Below are positions 8,737 to 14,492 of a stretch of DNA of 34,194 nt, one piece after another. The DNA is from Candidatus Woesebacteria bacterium (GTDB lineage Bacteria > Patescibacteriota > Microgenomatia > UBA1400 > PJMF01). The position numbers and the translations under genes are program-made. The stretch spans positions 1 through 34,194 of the forward strand of contig JAGOOB010000003.1 of the NCBI GenBank assembly GCA_017992725.1, in the 5' to 3' direction. Below the pieces are notes generated by a model. It saw only the letters and a program-made list of their open reading frames with translations. It ran no database searches and was not told the origin of the DNA. How positions within the stretch are numbered: the stretch's first letter is position 1; each line of letters begins with the position of its first letter.

Positions 8737-8814
8737 ATGTTATTAGTCAATAACGCACACCACTACGCTTGGTATCACACCCTTTTCGGGAGGTGGGTGT
8801 TATTGCTGTCGTAA
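8737..8814 (+). CDS. Leader peptide of a ribosome-mediated attenuator (His/Tyr/Trp-rich)
   Basis: A 25-codon ORF ending in TAA, immediately after a consensus -10. Its middle reads NNAHHYAWYHT, with codons CAC CAC TAC GCT TGG TAT CAC at 8758-8778, followed by FGRW. Three His, two Tyr, two Trp and one Phe in 25 residues is the composition expected of an attenuation control peptide for a histidine or aromatic amino-acid gene. The downstream gene is a HisC-like aminotransferase, an enzyme type acting on histidinol phosphate or aromatic amino acids. Position, composition and the overlapping RNA structures support the call. Confidence 0.8.
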   Translation: MLLVNNAHHYAWYHTLFGRWVLLLS

Positions 8815-8848
8815 TTTTATAAAATTAAGCACTAGTCACCAGCCTCCT
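8748..8848 (+). promoter_or_regulatory. Attenuator: mutually exclusive protector and antiterminator stems
   Basis: Segment 1 (8748-8761, overlapping the Asn-Asn-Ala-His-His codons) pairs with segment 2 (8792-8805) over 14 positions with one mismatch and one G-U. The same segment 2, as 8788-8799 (GGGAGGTGGGTG), can instead pair with segment 3 (8837-8848, CACCAGCCTCCT) over 12 positions with one mismatch and two G-U. Segment 3 is also the 5' arm of the terminator. A ribosome stalled at the His/Tyr/Trp codons would hide segment 1, free segment 2, form 2:3 and prevent termination. Pairings are seen in the sequence; the mechanism is inferred from classical attenuators. Confidence 0.75.
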
Positions 8849-8865
8849 TTAGGGAGGCTTTTTTT
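8841..8865 (+). terminator. Intrinsic terminator of the attenuator
   Basis: AGCCTCC (8841-8847) pairs with GGAGGCT (8853-8859), with an additional T-G closing the loop, followed by an uninterrupted T-tract to 8865. It lies between the leader peptide stop and the aminotransferase start 19 nt further on. Confidence 0.9.
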
Positions 8866-8883
8866 GTGCGTGGAAAGGCAAAA

Positions 8884-9753
8884 ATGAATAATATAAAACT
8901 TAGTCAAGCCAAAGCTATGAAGCAGCTCTATGCTTTTACTACTAAACGAGCCATTGATTTATCGTTAAGTGAGAATCCATTGGGGTGTTCTCCTCTAGTG
9001 CTGGCAGCTTCAAGAAATTTAGCAGTCAATATTAATGATTATCCTCTAACTAATGGTTGTTTATTAAAAAAGGCTTTAGCAGACCACTTCACTTTAAGTG
9101 AGAATAATTTTTTTATTGCCAATGGTTCTGAAGCGATTATTAATTACTTAGCAAAAGTGTTTGGCAGAGTTGGTGATGAAGTGTTAGTGCCAGCTTTAAC
9201 ATTTCCTTTATTTGCTATTTCTACCAAGTTGGCTGGCAAAAAGTTGGTGAAGGTAAAAATGACGACCAATCTAGGAATTAATTTAGTAGCGATGAGAAAA
9301 GCTATTTCAGCCAAGACCTGTTTGATTTTTCTTTGCAATCCTAATAATCCAACCGGAGCTGTACTGCCGCAACAAGCTATCTTGGATTTTCTTGATTGCG
9401 TGCCAAAAAGTGTTTTACTGGTAGTTGATGAGGCCAACATTGAATTTGCTGGAGAATCAGTGATCAGTGAGATCAAGAACCGCGACAACTTATTGGTTCT
9501 AAGAACTTTTTCTAAGGGCTTTGGCTTGGCCGGTCTAAGAGTGGGTTTTGCGACAGCTAATAATTTATTTGTTAAAATTTCTGATAGATTGAGCGAGCAG
9601 CAGTTTAAAAAAAGCTTACAAACAAATGATACATCAGTGGTGATGGGTTCTAGTTTTGCCGGTTTCAGTGATGCGTTTTTTAGAATTAGCGTTAGGAGTC
9701 ATAACATCAATCAAAGATTCATACAAAAAATTAGCAGGCCAGCAGTTAACTAA
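8884..9753 (+). CDS. HisC-like PLP aminotransferase, internally shortened
   Basis: Fold-type I aminotransferase of the histidinol-phosphate/aromatic family, 289 residues against about 350 for HisC. Visible are SENPLG (substrate arm), ANGSEAII, CNPNNPTGA, VDEANIEF (the family's usual DEAY Tyr is Asn), the PLP lysine Lys211 in RTFSKGFGLAGLR, and the C-terminal Arg in FFRISVRS. About 65-75 residues normally found between GLRVGF and ANFLxVK are absent: the sequence jumps from GLRVGFAT to ANNLFVKI near base 9556. The frame is preserved. ATG 8884 is preferred because GGAAAGG precedes it; an upstream GTG at 8866 lies at the end of the terminator T-tract. It may be a trimmed active enzyme, a decaying gene, or an assembly deletion. 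Confidence 0.75.
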   Translation: MNNIKLSQAKAMKQLYAFTTKRAIDLSLSENPLGCSPLVLAASRNLAVNINDYPLTNGCLLKKALADHFTLSENNFFIANGSEAIINYLAKVFGRVGDEVLVPALTFPLFAISTKLAGKKLVKVKMTTNLGINLVAMRKAISAKTCLIFLCNPNNPTGAVLPQQAILDFLDCVPKSVLLVVDEANIEFAGESVISEIKNRDNLLVLRTFSKGFGLAGLRVGFATANNLFVKISDRLSEQQFKKSLQTNDTSVVMGSSFAGFSDAFFRISVRSHNINQRFIQKISRPAVN

Positions 9754-9821
9754 TAAAAATAAAACTCTTCCCGTCGAGCTCTTTTACACAGGCTAACAAG
9801 TCGCGTTGAACAACTAGATAC

Positions 9822-9896
9822 TGGTGACCCCATGGGGAATCGAACCCCAGTTGTCGGGATGAAAACCCGATGTCCTAACCGCTAGACGATAGGGCC
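9822..9896 (-). tRNA. tRNA-Glu (TTC), CCA encoded
   Basis: A 75-nt cloverleaf on the minus strand. Acceptor GGCCCTA pairs with TGGGGTC (two G-U), the anticodon loop TTTTCAT sits in a CGGG/CCCG stem with anticodon TTC, and the T arm is GGGG-TTCGATT-CCCC. Discriminator A and CCA are encoded. Its 5' end is only 5 nt after the stop codon of yraN on the same strand, so it may be processed from the rplS-yraN transcript. Confidence 0.95.
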
Positions 9897-9901
9897 AAGT
9901 T

Positions 9902-10333
9902 TTATAACCAACTAATGTTTTTATAGTGTCTAATTGTTAAATTTCGACTTTTTAAGTTTCCTAACAAGGATATGATATCAAATCGCCATGCTTTTGGAAA
10001 CTTTTGTTTAGCCAACCATTGTTTAGCAACAATTTGCATCGACAAGATTTTTTTATAATCAACTGCTTGACTTCCTTCGCCAAATCGATCGCTATTTCTC
10101 CACTTCACTTCCACAAAAACATATTCATCATATTGGAGATCTAGGGCAACAATATCTAATTCATGATTTTTGTAGGCAAGATTTTGCGCCAAAATTTGAT
10201 AATTATTTTTTGTTAAAAATGCACAAGCAATTGATTCAGCAAAACAACCTTGTTTGATGAGTGAATTATTGAGTAACTTTTTCGAAAAGGTTTTTCTCTT
10301 TAACCTTGCTGGCGGCTTTACCGACTTTACCAC
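9902..10333 (-). CDS. yraN: YraN/UPF0102 family endonuclease-like protein
   Basis: Small restriction-endonuclease-fold protein of the UPF0102 family; its cellular role is not established. Recognisable features: [20 protein letters not shown] near the start, HELDIVALD (usually GEIDLIA), the FVEVKWR catalytic-type E-x-[13 protein letters not shown], and a helix ending in AKQWLAKQK. The start is uncertain. No ATG/GTG/TTG lies just before the conserved domain; the nearest in-frame one is the GTG at 10333-10331, giving 143 residues and a 68-nt overlap with the end of rplS. ATGs further up (10363, 10384) would lengthen that overlap. A non-standard start next to the rplS stop is also possible. In many bacteria yraN lies close to rplS. 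Confidence 0.8.
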   Translation of the reverse strand: MVKSVKPPARLKRKTFSKKLLNNSLIKQGCFAESIACAFLTKNNYQILAQNLAYKNHELDIVALDLQYDEYVFVEVKWRNSDRFGEGSQAVDYKKILSMQIVAKQWLAKQKFPKAWRFDIISLLGNLKSRNLTIRHYKNISWL

Positions 10334-10613
10334 GTAAGTAATATAACTTACTGCGACGCACATTTCCTTGACGTTTAACTTCAATTTTTTTGATACTAGG
10401 CATTGCTACGGGAAAGATTTTTTCTACGCCAATATTGTTAGCAGCAATCTTGCGCACTGTAAAACTTTTATTTAATTCACGGTTTTTAATAGCAATCACT
10501 ATACCTTCAAAAATCTGAATTCGCTTTTTTTCACCTTCGACGATTTCTTGATGGACCCGGACCGAATCACCGATGTTTATATTTTGCTCGTGGTATGTAA
10601 AACTAATTGCCAT
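10266..10613 (-). CDS. rplS: 50S ribosomal protein L19 (bL19)
   Basis: Large-subunit protein at the 30S-50S interface, 115 residues, the normal length. Diagnostic sequences are [48 protein letters not shown], and [16 protein letters not shown] near the C-terminus. Start ATG 10613 (MAISFTY) is preferred over an upstream start at 10643 because a promoter -10 box (10630-10625) lies in between, 11 nt before this ATG. It overlaps the downstream yraN gene. trmD and rpsP, common neighbours of rplS, are not present here. Confidence 0.97.
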   Translation of the reverse strand: MAISFTYHEQNINIGDSVRVHQEIVEGEKKRIQIFEGIVIAIKNRELNKSFTVRKIAANNIGVEKIFPVAMPSIKKIEVKRQGNVRRSKLYYLRGKVGKAASKVKEKNLFEKVTQ

Positions 10614-10624
10614 AATAAGCGGGT

Positions 10625-10654
10625 ATTGTAGCAGAGTTAGCACCGCTTTGGCAA
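10625..10654 (-). promoter_or_regulatory. Promoter of rplS
   Basis: Minus strand TTGCCA (10654-10649), 18-nt spacer, TACAAT (10630-10625). The ATG follows 11 nt after the -10, implying a leader of about 5 nt and no Shine-Dalgarno. Confidence 0.6.
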
Positions 10655-10667
10655 GCAGAAAAGACGT

Positions 10668-12383
10668 TTATTTTTTCTTTTCTGGTGCTTGTTTTAAGAT
10701 GGCTGCTAAGTATTCAATAAAAATAGGATGAGCTGTTAACGGTCTAGATTTGTATTCTGGATGAGCCTGAGTGGCTAAAAAGAAAGGATGATCCTTTTGA
10801 GGCAACTCGATCATTTCCACAAAAAAATTGTCAGGACTAGTTCCAGAAATAACAAAACCATGTTCTTCAAGGATTTGCCGATACTCATTATTAAATTCAA
10901 AACGATGGCGATGTCTTTCTGAAATTAATCCTTTTTTTTCGTCTTTAAATGCGTGATGTTTTTTATAGATTTCATAGGCTAAAGTGCCCTTTTTGAGTAC
11001 ACAATCATATGCGCCCAGTCTCATGCTGGCTTCAGTGCTTTTAATCTTTTGATATTTTTTATCAAAAGGAATAGCGTGGATAATTGGATATTTAGTTTTG
11101 GGATCAACCTCTTCAGTATTAGCTTCTTTTAGACCGACCACATTGCGCGCAAACTCAATCGAAGCCAACTGCATGCCGTAACACAAACCTAAGTAAGGAA
11201 TTTTATTTTCCCGCGCATATTGAATGGCTTTAATCTTACCCTCAACTCCTCTTTTGCCCCAACCGATGGGAACAATAATGCCTTCAGCTTTTTTTAATTT
11301 TGCTAATGAGACTTTATCATTTTTCTCAATTTTTTCGGCATTGATAAAATTGATTTTTACCTCAACTTCATTTTGCCAAGCAGCGTGATCAATGGCTTCT
11401 AAGAGTGAAGTATATGAGTCTTTTAATTCAAAATCACCACTTTTAATGTACTTGGCAACGATGGCAATCGAAATTTGTTTTTTCTTCTGACTATAGATTT
11501 TTTCTACCATCTTTTGCCAATCATTAAGTTGGATTTTTTTATTGGCCAGTTTCAGTTTTTTCAATACTTTTTCGCCGAAATGCTGTTCTTTAAAAATTAA
11601 GGGAATTTCATAAATTGATTTGCAATCAGGATTAGAAATAATTTCTTCTTTCTCCATATTGCAAAAATAAGCTACTTTTTCTTTTCTTTTGTCATCAATA
11701 TAGGTTGCTCCTCGACCCACAATAAAATCAGGTTGAATACTCATAGAATTAAGAGTTTTAACTGATAATTGAGTCGGTTTTGATTTCAGTTCGTTAATGT
11801 GACTAGGATTAGGAAAATAAGTGACATGAATAATAATCAAGTCATCGGGCAAAGACATTTTCATAATCCGATAGGCTTCGTAATAAATGATATTTTGATA
11901 TTCACCAACAGTTCCGCCCAATTCGACCAAACAGATATCATAGCCCTTGCCGGCGGCCTGAATGCGTCTAATAACTTCTTCTGGTACATAAGGAATGGCG
12001 TCAACTGTTATACCTTCGTATTTGAGGTTTTTGGCATTTTCGATCACCGTACTGTAGACCTGACCCATGGTTATAAAGTTTTTATAACCAACCTCCTCAC
12101 CAAGGAATCTTTCATACGATCCTAAATCTAAATCAGCTTCTAAACCATCATCGCAGAGAAACACGTCGCCATGTTCAACTGGATTAATATTGCCAGAATC
12201 TAAATTAAGATAATTTTCACATTTAACATTAGTGACACTGTAACCGTGGGCTTTTAGTACTACACCCAAGGACGCTGCAGTAATGCCCTTGCCCAGTCCA
12301 GACAATACTCCACCGGAAACAAAAACATATTTAGTGGGATGCTTTTGAGCAGCTTGTTGGAGGAATCCGCGAATATCTACCAT
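10668..12383 (-). CDS. pyrG: CTP synthase
   Basis: Makes CTP from UTP, ATP and glutamine: an N-terminal amidoligase domain (about residues 1-285) and a C-terminal class I glutamine amidotransferase domain. Seen are YVFVSGGVLSGLGKGITAAS (P-loop), HGDVFLCDDGLEADLDLG (Mg ligand Asp), KSKPTQLSV (UTP loop), GLCYGMQLA with the nucleophile Cys, and ATQAHPEY with the catalytic His. Two normally invariant segments differ: LDSGNINP in place of DPGTMSP, and TVGEYQN in place of TVGDIES, the loop that contacts the cytosine ring of inhibitory CTP in studied enzymes. Start ATG 12383; a GTG at 12386 directly before it, 8 nt after a consensus -10, is equally possible as a leaderless start. Total 571-572 residues. 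Confidence 0.96.
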   Translation of the reverse strand: MVDIRGFLQQAAQKHPTKYVFVSGGVLSGLGKGITAASLGVVLKAHGYSVTNVKCENYLNLDSGNINPVEHGDVFLCDDGLEADLDLGSYERFLGEEVGYKNFITMGQVYSTVIENAKNLKYEGITVDAIPYVPEEVIRRIQAAGKGYDICLVELGGTVGEYQNIIYYEAYRIMKMSLPDDLIIIHVTYFPNPSHINELKSKPTQLSVKTLNSMSIQPDFIVGRGATYIDDKRKEKVAYFCNMEKEEIISNPDCKSIYEIPLIFKEQHFGEKVLKKLKLANKKIQLNDWQKMVEKIYSQKKKQISIAIVAKYIKSGDFELKDSYTSLLEAIDHAAWQNEVEVKINFINAEKIEKNDKVSLAKLKKAEGIIVPIGWGKRGVEGKIKAIQYARENKIPYLGLCYGMQLASIEFARNVVGLKEANTEEVDPKTKYPIIHAIPFDKKYQKIKSTEASMRLGAYDCVLKKGTLAYEIYKKHHAFKDEKKGLISERHRHRFEFNNEYRQILEEHGFVISGTSPDNFFVEMIELPQKDHPFFLATQAHPEYKSRPLTAHPIFIEYLAAILKQAPEKKK

Positions 12384-12394
12384 CACGGGATTTT

Positions 12395-12423
12395 ATTATA
12401 GATAAATTTTAGCTATTTGAAAA
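12395..12423 (-). promoter_or_regulatory. Promoter of pyrG
   Basis: Minus strand TTTTCA (12423-12418), 17-nt spacer, TATAAT (12400-12395). GTG is 8 nt and ATG 11 nt downstream of the -10. The -35 overlaps that of the divergent cobalamin adenosyltransferase promoter. Confidence 0.55.
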
Positions 12424-12443
12424 GACATAAAACAAATTAGAAT
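12416..12443 (+). promoter_or_regulatory. Promoter of the cobalamin adenosyltransferase gene
   Basis: TTTGAA (12416-12421), 16-nt spacer, TAGAAT (12438-12443), then 8 nt to the ATG at 12452. This predicts a leaderless mRNA. It is back-to-back with the pyrG promoter. Confidence 0.5.
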
Positions 12444-12451
12444 AGTGGTGT

Positions 12452-13021
12452 ATGAAAAAAATTTATAGTAAAACTGGAGATGATGGACAAACCGCACTAA
12501 TTAATGGTGAAAGATTAGCCAAAGACAGCTTGGTTTTTGAAGTTTTAGGTACCTTGGATGAATTTAATGCCAGTTTAGGGGTTTTATTAGCGAATTGGCA
12601 AGAAACATTTTCTCCTAAAACAGGCTTAACACAAACCAAAGATATTGCTTTACAAAAAAGATTTTTATTGGATTTGCAAAAACAGCTTTTTAAATTAGGC
12701 GCTGAAATTGCCAAATCGCCTAGCGTCAAATTGCAAAATAGTTTTTTAGAAAGAATGGAAAAGAATATTGATCAATTACAAAATCAATTAGGTAAAGATT
12801 TCTGGAGCAATTTTGTCCTGCCTGGAGGGAGTCAGTTGGCCGCTCAGGTGGATTTGGCGCGCACCATTTGTCGCAGATTGGAAAGAAGATTGGTGGCTTT
12901 GGACGCCGAGCGGGATTTACGAGATATTCTGATTAAATTTGTAAACCGCACTAGCGATTATTTATATATCTTAAGATCGTATATTAATCACGAACTTAAA
13001 GTCAAAGAAATACCAGTTTAG
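12452..13021 (+). CDS. Cob(I)alamin adenosyltransferase, PduO type
   Basis: Transfers adenosyl from ATP to cob(I)alamin to make adenosylcobalamin. At 189 residues it has the normal length for the PduO/MMAB family. The ATP-binding N-terminus reads YSKTGDDGQTALINGERLAK (family pattern TKxGDxGxTxLxxGxRVxK), followed by LGTLDEFNASLG. Helical-bundle motifs DLARTICRRLERRLVAL and FVNRTSDYLYILRSYIN (family RxxCRRAER and NRLSD) are present. No other cobalamin gene is nearby. In an organism with little biosynthesis it may serve a B12-dependent enzyme such as a class II ribonucleotide reductase using scavenged corrinoid, which is an inference. It has its own leaderless-type promoter and converges on lexA. 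Confidence 0.92.
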   Translation: MKKIYSKTGDDGQTALINGERLAKDSLVFEVLGTLDEFNASLGVLLANWQETFSPKTGLTQTKDIALQKRFLLDLQKQLFKLGAEIAKSPSVKLQNSFLERMEKNIDQLQNQLGKDFWSNFVLPGGSQLAAQVDLARTICRRLERRLVALDAERDLRDILIKFVNRTSDYLYILRSYINHELKVKEIPV

Positions 13022-13026
13022 ACTCT

Positions 13027-13647
13027 TTAGTAGCGAAACTTGCGAATTAAACCTACTACTCGACCCTGAATTTGCACGTTAGTGGCATAAATTGGGCTCA
13101 TGGTGGAGTTGGCTGGTTCTAATCTAATGCGAGTGACTTCTTTATAGAAACGTTTTAAAGTAGCTAGACCGTTATCTAGTAGAGCCACGACAATGTCACC
13201 ATTGTTTACCTCGGGAGTTTCCTCAATCACCACATAGTCGCCATCATCAATATGATCTTCGATCATTGATTTGCCTTTAACCTGCAACACAAAAGCTCTT
13301 TTTTTACCAGAAATCATTTCGGGAGAAACTTTGAAGGTCGCTTCAGGATCTTCGTGGGGTTCAATTGGAGCACCAGCGGCAATGTAACCTAAAAATGGCA
13401 GATCAACACTGTCAGTGATGTTTAAGAAGGTTCTATCAATCAACTCAATACCTCTAACGGCACCTTCATGTTTTCGAATAATTTTTTTACGCTGGAGCGC
13501 TTGTAGGTGTTCGTGAACGGTTGCCAAAGAAGAAACACCAATAGAATCAGCGATTTCTTTTAAGGTTGGTGCATAACCATTTTTTTGAATATATTGAGCA
13601 ATAAAGTCGACAATTTGTCTTTGTCTTTTGTATAAAGTAACTGCCAT
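13027..13647 (-). CDS. lexA: LexA repressor (SOS regulator)
   Basis: Self-cleaving transcriptional repressor, 206 residues. An N-terminal winged helix (YKRQRQIVDFIAQYIQKNGY, APTLKEIADSIGV) is followed by an S24-type protease domain. The autocleavage bond is Ala91-Gly92 in YIAAGAP, the nucleophile Ser127 is in GKSMIEDHI, and the general base Lys165 is in LATLKRF. All functional parts are intact, so a RecA-triggered SOS response is likely. ATG 13647 is chosen because it gives the standard LexA N-terminus; an upstream TTG at 13710 would add 21 residues unlike LexA. No Shine-Dalgarno is seen. The upstream intergenic region holds a pair of direct repeats that may be operator DNA. Confidence 0.95.
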   Translation of the reverse strand: MAVTLYKRQRQIVDFIAQYIQKNGYAPTLKEIADSIGVSSLATVHEHLQALQRKKIIRKHEGAVRGIELIDRTFLNITDSVDLPFLGYIAAGAPIEPHEDPEATFKVSPEMISGKKRAFVLQVKGKSMIEDHIDDGDYVVIEETPEVNNGDIVVALLDNGLATLKRFYKEVTRIRLEPANSTMSPIYATNVQIQGRVVGLIRKFRY

Positions 13648-13727
13648 AGACCCGATACTTTCACTAACTAATAACGAATAATAACCATAAAATAAACGAA
13701 TTTCTCCCAAAACACAACTAGTAAATT

Positions 13728-13745
13728 ATATATCATAATATATCA
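13728..13745. repeat. Two direct repeats ATATATCA, one helical turn apart, upstream of lexA
   Basis: ATATATCA occurs at 13728-13735 and again at 13738-13745, a 10-bp period. On the minus strand they overlap a TATAAT (13730-13725). Placement between lexA and the DedA gene makes them a candidate LexA or other operator, but the sequence is simple A/T and could arise by chance. Confidence 0.3.
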
Positions 13746-13779
13746 AAGATTATTAAAGATCATCAATTAAAAATTGCTA

Positions 13780-13808
13780 CTGACTTATTAAAAAAGTTCG
13801 GCTATACT
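13780..13808 (+). promoter_or_regulatory. Promoter of the DedA-like gene
   Basis: CTGACT (13780-13785), 17-nt spacer, TATACT (13803-13808), then 9 nt to the ATG at 13818. A leaderless or near-leaderless mRNA is predicted. Confidence 0.6.
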
Positions 13809-13817
13809 TTTTAGGTT

Positions 13818-14492
13818 ATGTCAGGAATTACCGACTTTATTTTAAATTTTTTAACTAATTTTGCCAATTCTGTTTCACTTCCCCTCTTTGTGATTGTCGG
13901 TGCGTTAACCGAAGAGGTCCTGGCAGTGATTCCGTCCCCCTTTGTGCCCCTCACTGCCGGTTCTTTAGCCTACAATCAAGGAAAATCTGTTTATTTTATT
14001 CTTTTCTTGGTCTTAATTGGTGCGATTGCTAAGACTTTTTCTACCTCAGTAGTTTTCTGGTTTTCAGACAAATTAGAAGATTTAATTACTAAGGGTAAAC
14101 TCGGTAAAATTTTAGGTTTAGAAGCTAATGAAATTGAACGTTACGGTAAAATTTTTTCGAAAAACAAAAGTAATATATTCATTGTTTTTATTCTTCGGGC
14201 TCTGCCATTTATTCCAACGTTGCCAGTGACAGTGGTTTCTGGTTTGATTAAAGTTAAATATCGGATTTTTGCACTAGGTACTTTTTTGGGGGTGTTAGTG
14301 CGTAATAGTTTTTATCTTTTGGGGGCTTTTTATGGATTGCAAAAATTTCAGAGTTTAGTTGAAGGCGTAGATGCTTTAAGTTCAATTTTTGAAATATTAA
14401 TGATTATTGGTTTTTTGGGTTTTATCTTTTTTCTATTACGCAACAATTGGGAACGCATTTTTATGGCCTTAAAAAAAGGGAAAAAGAAATAA
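13818..14492 (+). CDS. DedA/VTT-domain membrane protein
   Basis: A 224-residue integral membrane protein with several hydrophobic helices and the re-entrant-loop pattern of the DedA (SNARE-associated/VTT) family: an acidic-proline segment EEVLAVIPSPFVPLTAGSLA, then the Arg-containing FILRALPFIPTLPVTVVSGL, with helix-breaking prolines as in family FxGRFxPxxR. DedA proteins affect membrane potential, and some are undecaprenyl-phosphate or phospholipid flippases/scramblases. Which applies here is not visible. The C-terminus is a basic tail (KKGKKK), likely cytosolic. Its stop codon directly abuts the stop codon of the converging enolase-like gene. Confidence 0.78.
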   Translation: MSGITDFILNFLTNFANSVSLPLFVIVGALTEEVLAVIPSPFVPLTAGSLAYNQGKSVYFILFLVLIGAIAKTFSTSVVFWFSDKLEDLITKGKLGKILGLEANEIERYGKIFSKNKSNIFIVFILRALPFIPTLPVTVVSGLIKVKYRIFALGTFLGVLVRNSFYLLGAFYGLQKFQSLVEGVDALSSIFEILMIIGFLGFIFFLLRNNWERIFMALKKGKKK

